NCBI GenBank assembly: GCA_050184585.1
Contig: JBFXAF010000003.1
Span: forward strand, 434,001 to 498,000
Source of the DNA: JBFXAF01 sp050184585
Lineage (GTDB): Bacteria; Pseudomonadota; Alphaproteobacteria; Rhizobiales; Rhizobiaceae
DNA: 64,000 nt
Direction: 5' to 3'
The notes beneath the pieces are model-generated. The model saw only the letters and a list, made by a program, of their open reading frames with translations. It did no database searches and was not told the DNA's origin. The stretch's first letter is position 1. Every line of letters begins with the position of its first letter. The position numbers and the translations under genes are program-made. Positions 25,839 to 35,380 of this stretch are shown piece after piece.

Positions 25839-26711
25839 CTAAGGAGACTTGAGACGTCGACAGATGTCGTCAAGCTGTTCCAGGTTCCGATAGACAATTC
25901 GAAGCTCCCCGCCCTTCGCCGCATGGCGGATCGTCACACCCAGGCCCGTTGCGTCGGACAACAGCTTCTCCAGCGCCAGCGTGTCCGGATCTTTTTCGGC
26001 CCTGGTTGCCTTGCCAGGGCTGTCGGTGCTCACGCCCTGCTGGGCGAGGGATTCCGCCTGCCGGACAGAGAGGCCGTTCTCGACGATCTGACGCGCCAGC
26101 CCGGATGGATCTTCGCTCGTGACGAGCGCTCTGGCGTGGCCCGCAGACAGTGCGCCATCGATCAGCATGTCCTGGATAACGGCGGGCAGCTTCAGGAGCC
26201 GGAGGGTGTTCGCGACATGGCTCCGGCTCTTCCCGATGACCTGTCCAAGCTCCGCTTGGCTGTATCCGTGCTCGTCGACGAGCTGCTGATAGCCTTTGGC
26301 TTCTTCGACCGCGTTGAGATCGGCGCGTTGCACGTTCTCGATGATTGCGAGTTCAAGCGCGACGCGATCATCGACCGCCCGTACCAGAACAGGGACTTCG
26401 CTAAGCCCCGCGCGCTGGGCGGCGCGCCAACGACGCTCGCCGGCGATGATCTCATACCGTCCCGCGGACCCCGCCGGACGGACGACGATCGGCTGCACGA
26501 TTCCGTGTTCCCGGATCGATTGCGCAAGGTCGGCAAGGTCGGTTTCAGCAAATGAACGCCGGGGATTCCGAGGATTGGGTGAAATGTGTTCGATGGGGAT
26601 CCGCCCGTCGGGGGAAGCAGCAGGTCGAGCGGATTCCGCGGGCCTGTCGAAGTCGCCGATCAGCGCCGCCAGTCCTCGGCCGAGCCTTTTTCTCGATGGA
26701 TCGTCGCTCAT
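25839..26711 (-). CDS. parB: Chromosome partitioning protein ParB
   Basis: 290 residues. The ParB N-terminal domain contains the CTP-binding motif GERRWRA at 91-97, then ENVQR (125-129) and a helix-turn-helix around 150-172 for parS recognition. The C-terminal dimer domain has the conserved L-G-V-T-I-R ending. It binds the parS sites described below and organises the origin region with ParA. It follows parA by 13 bp. Confidence 0.97.
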   Translation of the reverse strand: MSDDPSRKRLGRGLAALIGDFDRPAESARPAASPDGRIPIEHISPNPRNPRRSFAETDLADLAQSIREHGIVQPIVVRPAGSAGRYEIIAGERRWRAAQRAGLSEVPVLVRAVDDRVALELAIIENVQRADLNAVEEAKGYQQLVDEHGYSQAELGQVIGKSRSHVANTLRLLKLPAVIQDMLIDGALSAGHARALVTSEDPSGLARQIVENGLSVRQAESLAQQGVSTDSPGKATRAEKDPDTLALEKLLSDATGLGVTIRHAAKGGELRIVYRNLEQLDDICRRLKSP

Positions 26712-26724
26712 TGTCCCGGTCCGT

Positions 26725-27507
26725 CTACGCAGCCTTCAGCCGTCTCTCGCGGCGGATCACCTCGCTCGCGAGCCGAAGGTACGCCTGGCTGCCGCTGCAT
26801 TTGAGATCGTAAAGGATAGCCGGCTTACCATGAGACGGCGCCTCGGAAACGCGAACGTTTCTCGGAATAACGGTCTCGTACACCGCGTCGCCCATATGGG
26901 AGCGAACGTCGTCGACGACCTGGTTCGCCAGATTGTTGCGTCCGTCGAACATCGTCAGGACGATGCCCTGTATGCCGAGAGCTGGATTGATCGTCTCACG
27001 CACGCGTTCGACGGTGCTCAGAAGCTGACTCAATCCCTCGAGCGCGAAGAATTCACACTGCAGCGGCACCAGCACGGAATCGGCCGCAGCCATCGCGTTG
27101 AGTGTCAGCAGGTTGAGTGAGGGCGGGCAATCGATCAGGGCATACGCAAACCCGCTGTCCGCGAGACGCAACGCACTGCGGAGCTTCAACGCGCGATCGG
27201 GCTGGGCGGCAATCTCCATTTCAACGCCGAGAAGGTCGAGGGTCGAAGGTACGATCGAGAGACCAGGCACAGCCGTAGGCATCGCGGCCTCCCTGATCGT
27301 CGCCGACCCGGTGAGGACGTCGTAGGATGATATCGCCCGGTCCTGGCGCTCGATCCCAAGTCCCGTCGATGCATTTCCCTGGGGATCTAGATCGATGATG
27401 AGAACCTCTTCGCCGATCGCGGCAAGCGCGGTCGCGAGGTTGATCGTCGTCGTCGTCTTTCCGACCCCACCCTTCTGATTCGCTACGGTGATTATGCGTG
27501 TCGACAT
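26725..27507 (-). CDS. parA: Chromosome partitioning ATPase ParA
   Basis: 260 residues. The deviant Walker A motif KGGVGKTTT is at 12-20, and D-L-D-P-Q-G-N-A-S-T and the D-C-P-P-S switch are present. ParA ATPase drives segregation of ParB-parS origins. It is 3 bp downstream of rsmG and 13 bp upstream of parB. Confidence 0.98.
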   Translation of the reverse strand: MSTRIITVANQKGGVGKTTTTINLATALAAIGEEVLIIDLDPQGNASTGLGIERQDRAISSYDVLTGSATIREAAMPTAVPGLSIVPSTLDLLGVEMEIAAQPDRALKLRSALRLADSGFAYALIDCPPSLNLLTLNAMAAADSVLVPLQCEFFALEGLSQLLSTVERVRETINPALGIQGIVLTMFDGRNNLANQVVDDVRSHMGDAVYETVIPRNVRVSEAPSHGKPAILYDLKCSGSQAYLRLASEVIRRERRLKAA

Positions 27508-27510
27508 GAT

Positions 27511-28149
27511 CTACGCTTCGCTACGGGACGAGAAGTCCGATATCTCAAGAATGGCCCCCGACGGGTCCACCTTGCTCGGGTGTTCTATCAGATCGAAATC
27601 CCAGAGTTTAATGCTTTCTTGCACCTCGATCCGATAGTCCCGTCCTTTGTGGAAGAGGCCGGTGGCGCCAGCTTTCAACCACGGCGCGGCCAGCCTCAGA
27701 AGCACGGGCAGCGGCGCCAACGCCCGTGCGGTTATGATTTGAGGTACCATGTTTCCGGCGGCGGAGGCGAACTCCACCCTGTCGGCTATGACTTTTGCTG
27801 GCGCGTGGGCCGCTCTTGTCGCGGCAATCAGGAATGAAGCCTTCTTCCTGTTCGATTCGATCAGGGTTACACAGGCGCCTTCCCTTTCCCGCATCAGGAT
27901 CGCCAGCACCGCTCCGGGGAACCCGCCACCCGAACCCAGATCCAGCCATTGACGCGCATCCGGTCGCAAACCTGCAAGCTGCGCGCTATCCAGTATGTGC
28001 CGACGCCACACATCCGATAACGTTGATGGAGCAGCCAGATTGATCGCCGCGGCCCAACGCTTGAAGCGCTCCTCGAACGCGACGAGCTGATCAAACGTTT
28101 CACGTGAAACGGGTCCGGCTACGGAAACGAGGCTTTCATAGCTCTTCAC
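27511..28149 (-). CDS. rsmG: 16S rRNA (guanine527-N7)-methyltransferase
   Basis: 212 residues. SAM motif L-D-L-G-S-G-G-G-F-P-G follows the R-H-I-L-D-S-A-Q-L element of GidB. Methylates G527 of 16S rRNA; loss can give streptomycin resistance in other bacteria. The N-terminal V-S-R-E-T-F codons coincide with a perfect parS core (28097-28110). The start overlaps the mnmG stop by 4 bp. Confidence 0.97.
   Translation of the reverse strand: MKSYESLVSVAGPVSRETFDQLVAFEERFKRWAAAINLAAPSTLSDVWRRHILDSAQLAGLRPDARQWLDLGSGGGFPGAVLAILMREREGACVTLIESNRKKASFLIAATRAAHAPAKVIADRVEFASAAGNMVPQIITARALAPLPVLLRLAAPWLKAGATGLFHKGRDYRIEVQESIKLWDFDLIEHPSKVDPSGAILEISDFSSRSEA
28097..28110. other. parS site inside rsmG
   Basis: GTTTCACGTGAAAC, a perfect 14-bp palindrome matching the chromosomal parS core; flanking C and G extend the symmetry to 16 bp. 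It lies within the rsmG coding sequence and encodes V-S-R-E-T. Confidence 0.92.
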
Positions 28150-30005
28150 GCTGCGCCACGGAGTTCGACCCGAACTGCCGCGACGATCAGCGCCATGGCC
28201 GCCGGTGTCATTCCATCGACGCGTTGCGCCTCGCCAATGCTGCGAGGGCTCCGAGACGTAAGCTTCGACTTCAGCTCATTGGAGAGGCCGGGCAAGCGAG
28301 CGTAGTCGAAATCGACGGGGATCGGACTCAACTCTTCGCGCCGCACCATTTGAAGATCGGCCTCCTGCCGCTCCAGATAGACAGCATACCTGGCTTCTGT
28401 CTCAAGCTTATCCGCCGTCTGCCGATCGATCTCGCCCAAGCTGGGCCATATCGATCGAAGCTCGGATACGGAGCAGTTCGGATGGGCGAGCAGTTGATAG
28501 GCGGAGCGCGTCACCCCGTCCAAACCGATCTCGATCCCGGCTCGACGCAACTCATTCGGCGTTGCAGACAGAGATCTCGCGAGGTGGCGCGCATGGTCAA
28601 GACATCGATGTTGTGACTCGAACCGCCCCAGCCTCTCCGCCGACGCGATCCCAAGCTGGGCGGCCAACGGGGTCAGTCGCTCGTCAGCATTGTCGGCGCG
28701 GAGACTGAGCCTGTACTCGGCCCGCGAGGTGAACATTCGATACGGTTCCGTAATGCCCCGGGATACCAGATCATCGACCATCACGCCTACATACGCCGCG
28801 GTGCGGCTGATCGTGATCGGGTCGCAGTCTCCCGCACGACGGGCGGCATTGATCCCTGCAAGAAGTCCTTGAGCGGCTGCCTCTTCGTAACCCGTCGTCC
28901 CATTGATCTGGCCAGCCAGGAAAAGCCCGCGAAACGATCGGCATTCGAGCGTCGGATCGAGTTGGCGGGGATCTATGTGATCGTATTCTATGGCGTAGCC
29001 CGGCCTCAGAATCCGCGCCCTCTCAAGCCCGGGAATGCTCGCCACCAATGCCTGCTGAGTTTCCTCGGGCAATGATGTGGATATGCCGTTCGGATAGACT
29101 GTGTCGTCATCCAGACCCTCGGGCTCCAGAAATATCTGATGCCCGTCGCGCTCTCCGAACCTGACGATCTTGTCTTCGATCGATGGACAGTATCGAGGCC
29201 CCACGCCTTCGATGGAGCCAGAATACATGGCTGACCGGTGAAGATTTGCACGGATGACGGCGTGGCTTTCCGGGACCGTTCTCGTGACCCCACACGCGAT
29301 TTGCGCGTTGTCGATAGAAGTGGTCAGAAGCGAGAACGGTTCCGGTTCGTCGTCGCCATGCTGCAGGTCGATGCCTGCCCAGTCGATCGTGCGTCCGTCG
29401 AGCCGCGGCGGGGTTCCGGTCTTCAGGCGTCCGAGTCGCAAGCCGTTTCGCTGGAGAGTGGCGGACAAGCCATGTGTTGCCCTTTCCCCCATCCTGCCGG
29501 CGGGAAAACTCTGATCTCCGATATGGACAAGGCCCCCAAGGAACGTTCCTGTCGTCAGCACGACTGCTCGGCACCGAATGGATCGACCATCGGCTAGAAG
29601 CACTCCCTGCAGGGCGTCCCCATCGACGACTAAGTCGACCGCCTCGGCTTCCACGACGACCAGGTTCTCCTGCTCGTGGATCGCCGCCCGCAACGCTGCG
29701 CGGTAGAGCTTGCGATCAGCCTGGGCTCGGGGCCCGCGGACCGCGGCCCCCTTTCGGCGATTGAGGAGCCTGAACTGGATGCCGGCTCGATCGGCGGCGC
29801 GCGCCATCAGGCCGTCGAGCGCATCGATCTCCCGCACCAGGTGGCCCTTGCCGATCCCGCCGATCGCTGGATTGCAGGACATGACGCCGATGTTTACTGC
29901 TTCCAGCGTAACGAGCGCGGTCTTCGCTCCGAATCTGGCTGAGGCGGCAGCGGCCTCGCACCCGGCATGACCGGCCCCGATCACTACGACGTCAAAGGTG
30001 TTCAT
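28146..30005 (-). CDS. mnmG: tRNA 5-carboxymethylaminomethyluridine synthase MnmG
   Basis: 619 residues from the ATG at 30005 (MNTFDVVVIGAGHAGCEAA), selected over a longer frame that would extend toward the parS spacer. FAD-binding GxGxxG at 9-14 and the family signature near the end (L-L-A-G-I-N-A-A) are present. With MnmE it modifies U34 of several tRNAs. It overlaps rsmG by 4 bp and follows mnmE by 81 bp. Confidence 0.97.
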   Translation of the reverse strand: MNTFDVVVIGAGHAGCEAAAASARFGAKTALVTLEAVNIGVMSCNPAIGGIGKGHLVREIDALDGLMARAADRAGIQFRLLNRRKGAAVRGPRAQADRKLYRAALRAAIHEQENLVVVEAEAVDLVVDGDALQGVLLADGRSIRCRAVVLTTGTFLGGLVHIGDQSFPAGRMGERATHGLSATLQRNGLRLGRLKTGTPPRLDGRTIDWAGIDLQHGDDEPEPFSLLTTSIDNAQIACGVTRTVPESHAVIRANLHRSAMYSGSIEGVGPRYCPSIEDKIVRFGERDGHQIFLEPEGLDDDTVYPNGISTSLPEETQQALVASIPGLERARILRPGYAIEYDHIDPRQLDPTLECRSFRGLFLAGQINGTTGYEEAAAQGLLAGINAARRAGDCDPITISRTAAYVGVMVDDLVSRGITEPYRMFTSRAEYRLSLRADNADERLTPLAAQLGIASAERLGRFESQHRCLDHARHLARSLSATPNELRRAGIEIGLDGVTRSAYQLLAHPNCSVSELRSIWPSLGEIDRQTADKLETEARYAVYLERQEADLQMVRREELSPIPVDFDYARLPGLSNELKSKLTSRSPRSIGEAQRVDGMTPAAMALIVAAVRVELRGAA

Positions 30006-30046
30006 GCGACGGGAATGGTACCGGCCCAGACCGTTGTCAATGTTTG

Positions 30047-30060
30047 GTTTCACGTGAAAC
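30047..30060. other. parS site, mnmE-mnmG spacer (copy 1)
   Basis: GTTTCACGTGAAAC, a perfect parS core, with outer G and C extending symmetry to 30046-30061. It stands upstream of mnmG in the 81-bp mnmE-mnmG gap, 14 bp from a second copy. Confidence 0.92.
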
Positions 30061-30074
30061 CGGCGTCGACCGGT

Positions 30075-30088
30075 GTTTCACGTGAATC
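30075..30088. other. parS site, mnmE-mnmG spacer (copy 2, one mismatch)
   Basis: GTTTCACGTGAATC, one mismatch from the parS core, 14 bp from the perfect copy. Two sites this close would be expected to increase local ParB loading. It overlaps the 3' end of mnmE by 2 bp. Confidence 0.75.
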
Positions 30089-31391
30089 ACTTGCCGACGC
30101 AGAAGGTCGAAAACACCCGGTCGAGGACGTCTTCCACGTCGATGCGGCCGGTCAGCCTCCCGATGTTCGCTGCCGCGGCGCGCAGAAACTCGACCCGCAA
30201 CTCCAGTCCATCCTCCGAAACGGCAGCGGCGCGCAGGGATCCGGCAATCGCGAAGACGAGGTCCCTTTGCCTAGATCGCGTCGGGACCACGCCTGCGCCG
30301 ATGCGCCCGGCCGCTGCAGCCCTCCGCCCCAACTCCGTGATCAAGCTGTCGACACCGAAGCCTGTAACCGTCGAGACCGACCAGGGCGCTTGCGGATCGT
30401 CCCGTAGGTCGGACTTGGTCCGCACCTGCAACGCCGTGACCCCATCGGGTGGGCGCACGAATCCACCGGGATCACCTGCTGGAAGGAGTGACAGAACGAG
30501 GTCTGCCATGCGCGCACGCTCCAACCCCCGACGCACCCCAATGGCTTCGACGCCGTCGGCGTCCCTCACGCCCGCCGTGTCGGTCACAACCACCTTGAAG
30601 CCGCCGGCGTCCAGGGCAACCTCCACCAGATCGCGCGTCGTACCCGGCTGATCGGATACAATCGCCACCTCCCGCGCGGCAAGGGCATTCAGGAGGCTCG
30701 ATTTCCCGGCATTCGGCGGACCCAGGATGACCACCTGAAAGCCCTCCCTGACGAGTTCGCCGGCATGAAATCCCGCGACATGCCGTTCCACCTCCCGCGC
30801 CAGATTCGCCACCTGCGGCCAGACGATTGCCGATACGCCGCCGGGAATGTCGTCTTCGTCGGCGAAATCGAGCTCAGCCTCGACCAGCGCCAACCAATCG
30901 ACGAGTTGATCCCGCCACCCGTTGTATAGGCGTGATTGCGCGCCGCCTGCATTAGCGAGGGCTTGCCTCCGTTGCGACTCGGTCTCAGCCGCAACGAGGT
31001 CGCCGAGGGCCTCGACCTGGGTGAGATCCAGCTTTCCGTTCAAGAGCGCACGCCGCGCGAACTCGCCTGCCTCCGCATGGCGACATCCCGGGAATCTCCC
31101 AAGCCACCCAAGCACCGCCGCTACGACCGCCTTGCCGCCATGCAGTTGCAACTCGGCCATGTTCTCGCCCGTCTCGCTGCGCGGTCCGGCGAAGTAGAGA
31201 ATAAGCGCGCGATCGAGACTTGTCCCGTTCTCGTCCCGCAACGTTCGAAGTGTTGCTGCCCTTTCCTCCGGCAAGCCTCCCGCGATCGCGTGGAGGGCGG
31301 CGCCAGCCAGCTCGCCCGAAATTCTGACGACGGCCACGCCGGACGGTAGCCCTCCGCTCGAGAGGGCATATATGGTGTCTGGAAACCTCAT
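30087..31391 (-). CDS. mnmE: tRNA modification GTPase MnmE
   Basis: 434 residues. N-terminal tetrahydrofolate-binding-like domain, then a helical region, then an inserted G domain with G1 motif GPPNAGKS at 224-231 and D-T-A-G-V-R as G3. The C-terminal CVGK contains the conserved catalytic Cys (431). Partners MnmG in the cmnm5U modification of tRNA U34. Divergent from the DUF255 protein, whose start region abuts it. Confidence 0.97.
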   Translation of the reverse strand: MRFPDTIYALSSGGLPSGVAVVRISGELAGAALHAIAGGLPEERAATLRTLRDENGTSLDRALILYFAGPRSETGENMAELQLHGGKAVVAAVLGWLGRFPGCRHAEAGEFARRALLNGKLDLTQVEALGDLVAAETESQRRQALANAGGAQSRLYNGWRDQLVDWLALVEAELDFADEDDIPGGVSAIVWPQVANLAREVERHVAGFHAGELVREGFQVVILGPPNAGKSSLLNALAAREVAIVSDQPGTTRDLVEVALDAGGFKVVVTDTAGVRDADGVEAIGVRRGLERARMADLVLSLLPAGDPGGFVRPPDGVTALQVRTKSDLRDDPQAPWSVSTVTGFGVDSLITELGRRAAAAGRIGAGVVPTRSRQRDLVFAIAGSLRAAAVSEDGLELRVEFLRAAAANIGRLTGRIDVEDVLDRVFSTFCVGK

Positions 31392-31452
31392 GGAGCCATC
31401 AATTCTTGCCCAACGGCGCCTCGAAAGGAAACGGTCCGTGCCGCTCCCCCAT

Positions 31453-33444
31453 ATGAACCTTCTGGCGAACGAGGCCAGTCCCTATCTGCGTCAACATAGG
31501 GAAAACCCGGTCCACTGGCGCGCATGGTCCGGCGCAAGCCTTGCCGAGGCCGCCGAGCTCGATCGCCCAATCCTCCTCTCGATCGGCTATGCGGCGTGCC
31601 ACTGGTGCCATGTCATGGCCCACGAAAGCTTCGAAGACGAGGCAACGGCCGAGGTCATGAATCGCCTCTTCACCAATATCAAGGTCGACCGGGAGGAGCG
31701 TCCCGATATCGATCAGATCTACATGGCAGCCCTTAGTGCGACAGGGGAACAGGGCGGTTGGCCCCTCACCATGTTCCTCGCCCCGGACGGCCGACCCTTC
31801 TGGGGCGGGACCTACTTTCCGAGACAGGCGCGCCATGGACGTCCGGCTTTCGTCGACGTTCTGAAGGCCGTCAGTCAAGCGTGGACCGACCGACGCGCCG
31901 AGATCGAGCGCAGCGCGACTGGCCTCAGGGACTTTGTCTCATCCCGCCTGGCCTCCACGGCAACGCCGTCAGGCTCGCTCACGGACATGCTCGGGCCACT
32001 CGCCGAAGGCGTCGGTAGCCACATCGACCTTGAGCGAGGCGGGCTGCGCGGTGCGCCAAAATTCCCGAACGCCCCGATGATGACCACGCTCTGGCTGAGC
32101 TGGCTAAGGGACGGCCGCACGGATCATCGCGACGCGGTGATCCTGAGCCTCCGACCAATGCTCATGGGCGGAATCTACGATCATGTCGGCGGCGGCCTCT
32201 GTCGTTACTCGACAGATGATCGCTGGCTCGTGCCGCATTTCGAAAAGATGCTCTACGACAACGCCCAACTGCTGCGGCTGGCCTCGTGGGTCTACGCGGA
32301 GACTGGAGACGAATTGTTCCGCAACCGAATCATCGGAACCGTCGAATGGATGCTCCGAGAGTTACGCCTTCCACAGGGCGGATTCGCTTCCAGCCTGGAC
32401 GCCGATAGCGAGGGCGAGGAGGGACTGTTCTACACCTGGACCGAAGCCGAGATCGCGGAAGCATTGGGCGCCGGACGAACAGACCTCGCGAACTGCTATC
32501 GCCTGGAAACACCCCCGACATGGGAAGGTAAACCGATCCTCAGGGCTGTCGACGGCGATCCCGAGAACGCCGACGCCGTGAGGGCTGCACTCGACAGGTT
32601 GCGTCAGTTCAGGGACCGGCGCCCCCGTCCGGGCTTGGATGACAAGGTCGTGACCGAGTGGAACGGCCTTGCTATCGTCGCGCTCGTCGAGGCTGGCCGC
32701 ATGCTGGTTGAGCCGAGATGGGTCGATGCTGCGATTGATGCATACCGTTTCGTCTCCGAATCGAGCGACGCCGACGGGCGCCTGCCGCGGTCGGCCCTTG
32801 GCGACGCCAGGCTCTATCCCGCCATGTCCTCGGATGTCGCAGCCATGATCAACGCGGCTATCGCCTTGCATGGAGTGACGGGTGAGTCGAAGTATGTCGC
32901 CGACGCGGCCCGATGGTCGAGCGAGCTCGACAGGTGGTACACGGACGGTTCGGGTCGTAGCCACTTTCTCACTGCATCCGATTCCGCCGATGTCCCGATT
33001 CGGATAAGAGGCGATGTCGACGAAGCGATCCCTTCTGCCACCGGGCAGATCGTAGAGGCGCTCTACCGCCTGGCAATGACGACCGGCCGGCCGGACGACC
33101 ATGTGCGGGCCCTGAATGCCGCTGAAGCAGCGGCTCGCGTGAAAGATCAGCCTTATGGGCAGTCCGGGGTCGTGAATGCGATCGCCATCGGTTCAATGAT
33201 CACGAAGCTCGTGACCATCGATGATCCAGGCAGTCGTCAATTCGCAGCCATTGCAGACCGAAAGCCGAGTCCTTGTAGGGTAGACGTCCCCCTGACCATT
33301 GGGGACCCGCCGGCTGAGCTGCCGGAGCAGGTGGTCACGCTGCCTGACACGCCCGGAGCCTATCTCTGCACGGCGACGACCTGTCTGCCGCCCTTCACCG
33401 ACCCCAGCAAGCTAGCGGTAGAGCTGGAACGGACGAAGCGCTGA
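31453..33444 (+). CDS. Thioredoxin-fold DUF255 (YyaL/SSP411-like) protein
   Basis: 663 residues from the ATG at 31453 (MNLLANEASPYLRQH); an ATG at 31390 in the same frame is an alternative. N-terminal thioredoxin-like domain carries A-C-H-W-C-H-V-M-A-H-E-S-F with CxxC at 49-52. A long alpha/alpha-toroid domain of the glycosidase-like fold follows. Function unclear: members are linked to sulfur, spermatogenesis or cellobiose 2-epimerase-like folds. Convergent with rho, 3 bp apart. Confidence 0.88.
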   Translation: MNLLANEASPYLRQHRENPVHWRAWSGASLAEAAELDRPILLSIGYAACHWCHVMAHESFEDEATAEVMNRLFTNIKVDREERPDIDQIYMAALSATGEQGGWPLTMFLAPDGRPFWGGTYFPRQARHGRPAFVDVLKAVSQAWTDRRAEIERSATGLRDFVSSRLASTATPSGSLTDMLGPLAEGVGSHIDLERGGLRGAPKFPNAPMMTTLWLSWLRDGRTDHRDAVILSLRPMLMGGIYDHVGGGLCRYSTDDRWLVPHFEKMLYDNAQLLRLASWVYAETGDELFRNRIIGTVEWMLRELRLPQGGFASSLDADSEGEEGLFYTWTEAEIAEALGAGRTDLANCYRLETPPTWEGKPILRAVDGDPENADAVRAALDRLRQFRDRRPRPGLDDKVVTEWNGLAIVALVEAGRMLVEPRWVDAAIDAYRFVSESSDADGRLPRSALGDARLYPAMSSDVAAMINAAIALHGVTGESKYVADAARWSSELDRWYTDGSGRSHFLTASDSADVPIRIRGDVDEAIPSATGQIVEALYRLAMTTGRPDDHVRALNAAEAAARVKDQPYGQSGVVNAIAIGSMITKLVTIDDPGSRQFAAIADRKPSPCRVDVPLTIGDPPAELPEQVVTLPDTPGAYLCTATTCLPPFTDPSKLAVELERTKR

Positions 33445-33447
33445 ACA

Positions 33448-34713
33448 TCATGTGTTCATCGAATCGAAGAAGTCGGCATTGCTCTTCGTCTGCTTGAGCT
33501 TGTCGATGAGGAACTCGATCGCATCCGTCGTGCCCATCGGCGCAAGGATGCGCCTCAAGACGAAGATCTTCTGCAGATCGGCGCGCGGCACCAGCAGATC
33601 CTCCTTCCGGGTCCCGGATTTGAGGATATCCATAGCCGGATAGATTCGCTTGTCGGCAACCTTCCGGTCGAGCACGATTTCCGAATTGCCGGTGCCCTTG
33701 AACTCCTCGAAGATCACTTCATCCATGCGGCTGCCGGTATCGATCAGCGCCGTCGCGATGATGGTCAGCGATCCGCCCTCTTCAATGTTGCGCGCCGCGC
33801 CGAAGAAGCGCTTGGGCCGTTGCAGCGCATTGGCGTCGACACCACCCGTCAGCACCTTGCCCGACGACGGCACCACCGTGTTGTAGGCTCGGCCAAGCCG
33901 CGTGATCGAATCGAGCAGGATCACGACGTCACGGCCATGCTCCACCAGGCGCTTTGCCTTCTCGATAACCATCTCCGCGACTTGAACATGTCGCACCGCC
34001 GGCTCGTCGAAGGTCGAGGACACGACCTCTCCCTTCACGGAGCGCTGCATGTCGGTCACTTCCTCCGGCCGCTCATCGATCAGAAGAACGATGAGGTAGC
34101 ATTCAGGGTGGTTGGCCGTCACCGAGTGGGCGATGTTCTGCAGGAGCACCGTCTTGCCGGTCCGCGGCTGGGCGACGATCAGAGCGCGCTGACCCTTACC
34201 CAATGGGGCCACGAGGTCGATCACCCTGGGCGAGATATCCTTGGTGGTCGGGTTCTCGATCTCCATCTTCAGCCGCGACGTAGGATAGAGAGGCGTCAGG
34301 TTGTCGAAGTGTATCTTGTGACGAATCTTCTCCGGATCGTCGAAGTTGATAGTGTTGACCTTCAGCAGCGCAAAATAGCGCTCGCCCTCTTTTGGACTGC
34401 GGATCGGCCCTTCGACCGTATCGCCGGTCTTCAACGAGAAGCGCCGAATTTGTGATGGCGAGATGTAGATGTCGTCCGGCCCCGGAAGGTAGTTTGCATT
34501 CGCCGACCGCAGGAAACCGAAACCGTCCTGCAAGACCTCCACCACCCCGTCGCCGATAATCTCGATATCCTGCGCGGCCAACTTCTTGAGGATTGCGAAC
34601 ATCAGCTCCTGCTTGCGCATGACGCTGGCGTTCTCGACTTCAAGCGATTCGGCGAAGGCGATCAGGTCGGTCGGCTTCTTGTTCTTGAAATCCTGAAGTT
34701 TCATTTCCTGCAT
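33448..34713 (-). CDS. rho: Transcription termination factor Rho
   Basis: 421 residues from the ATG at 34713; an extended upstream frame is rejected because Rho in relatives is about 421 residues. The RNA-binding cold-shock-like domain (about 50-120) is followed by the P-loop A-Q-P-R-T-G-K-T (181-188). R-loop and Q-loop regions follow. RNA-dependent ATPase and translocase that ends untranslated transcripts. It lies downstream of hemE and hemJ. Confidence 0.98.
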   Translation of the reverse strand: MQEMKLQDFKNKKPTDLIAFAESLEVENASVMRKQELMFAILKKLAAQDIEIIGDGVVEVLQDGFGFLRSANANYLPGPDDIYISPSQIRRFSLKTGDTVEGPIRSPKEGERYFALLKVNTINFDDPEKIRHKIHFDNLTPLYPTSRLKMEIENPTTKDISPRVIDLVAPLGKGQRALIVAQPRTGKTVLLQNIAHSVTANHPECYLIVLLIDERPEEVTDMQRSVKGEVVSSTFDEPAVRHVQVAEMVIEKAKRLVEHGRDVVILLDSITRLGRAYNTVVPSSGKVLTGGVDANALQRPKRFFGAARNIEEGGSLTIIATALIDTGSRMDEVIFEEFKGTGNSEIVLDRKVADKRIYPAMDILKSGTRKEDLLVPRADLQKIFVLRRILAPMGTTDAIEFLIDKLKQTKSNADFFDSMNT

Positions 34714-34853
34714 GGAAAATCCTGGAAGATTGTACAACAGCGAGGCTGCGGGACGGGCTTGGCGGGCCGGCAACAGCAAAAGGCCGTGAATCGGCGGCGC
34801 GCTTGAAGGAAGGAGCTGTCTTGTACCGCCCGAGACGGCAAGACGCAAGCGAC

Positions 34854-35363
34854 TCAGAACGGCTTCACGATCACCAGCGCGACAATCGCGATCATCAGCA
34901 ATGTGGGTATCTCATTGACAACCCGCCAGTGTCGCGCGGAATGCGTGTTGCGGTCTTCGGCGAAACGCCGCACCGCACCGGCGAGATAGCCGTGCACGGC
35001 AGAAAGCGCCACGACCGCGGCAATCTTGGCATGCAGCCAACCCCCGGCGAATGCGAAGCCGCGCCAGGCAAGCCAAAGACCGAACACCCAGGTCACGATC
35101 ATGGCTGGGTTGATGATGCCGCGGAGCAGCCTTCGTTCCATGATCTTGAAGGTCTCCGATTGGGCCGAGCCCTGCCCGGCATCGGCGTGGTAGACGAAGA
35201 GGCGCGGCAGATAGAGCATGCCCGCCATCCACGAGATCACTCCAACGACGTGGATCGCCTTCGCCCAGTCGTAGAAGCCGATCGGCGCCAGAACAAAAAG
35301 CGCCGCCGTACTCGCGGCTACAATCCCAAGAGCCGCGAGCGCCCGCACGAAGGCGCTCCTCAT
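34854..35363 (-). CDS. hemJ: Protoporphyrinogen oxidase HemJ
   Basis: 169 residues from the ATG at 35363. Four-helix membrane protein with the conserved A-I-H-V-V-G-V-I-S-W-M-A-G-M-L-Y-L-P-R-L-F-V-Y-H segment (His38 and His59). Converts protoporphyrinogen IX to protoporphyrin IX in haem synthesis in bacteria lacking HemG/HemY. It follows hemE by 17 bp, which supports the assignment. Confidence 0.93.
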   Translation of the reverse strand: MRSAFVRALAALGIVAASTAALFVLAPIGFYDWAKAIHVVGVISWMAGMLYLPRLFVYHADAGQGSAQSETFKIMERRLLRGIINPAMIVTWVFGLWLAWRGFAFAGGWLHAKIAAVVALSAVHGYLAGAVRRFAEDRNTHSARHWRVVNEIPTLLMIAIVALVIVKPF

Positions 35364-35380
35364 CGAGGCCCCTTCACCGG

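Noticed and set aside
34714..34848. N-terminal extension of Rho
   Set aside because: Rho of relatives is about 421 residues and starts at M-x-E-M-K-L-Q-D; the upstream frame lacks conservation.
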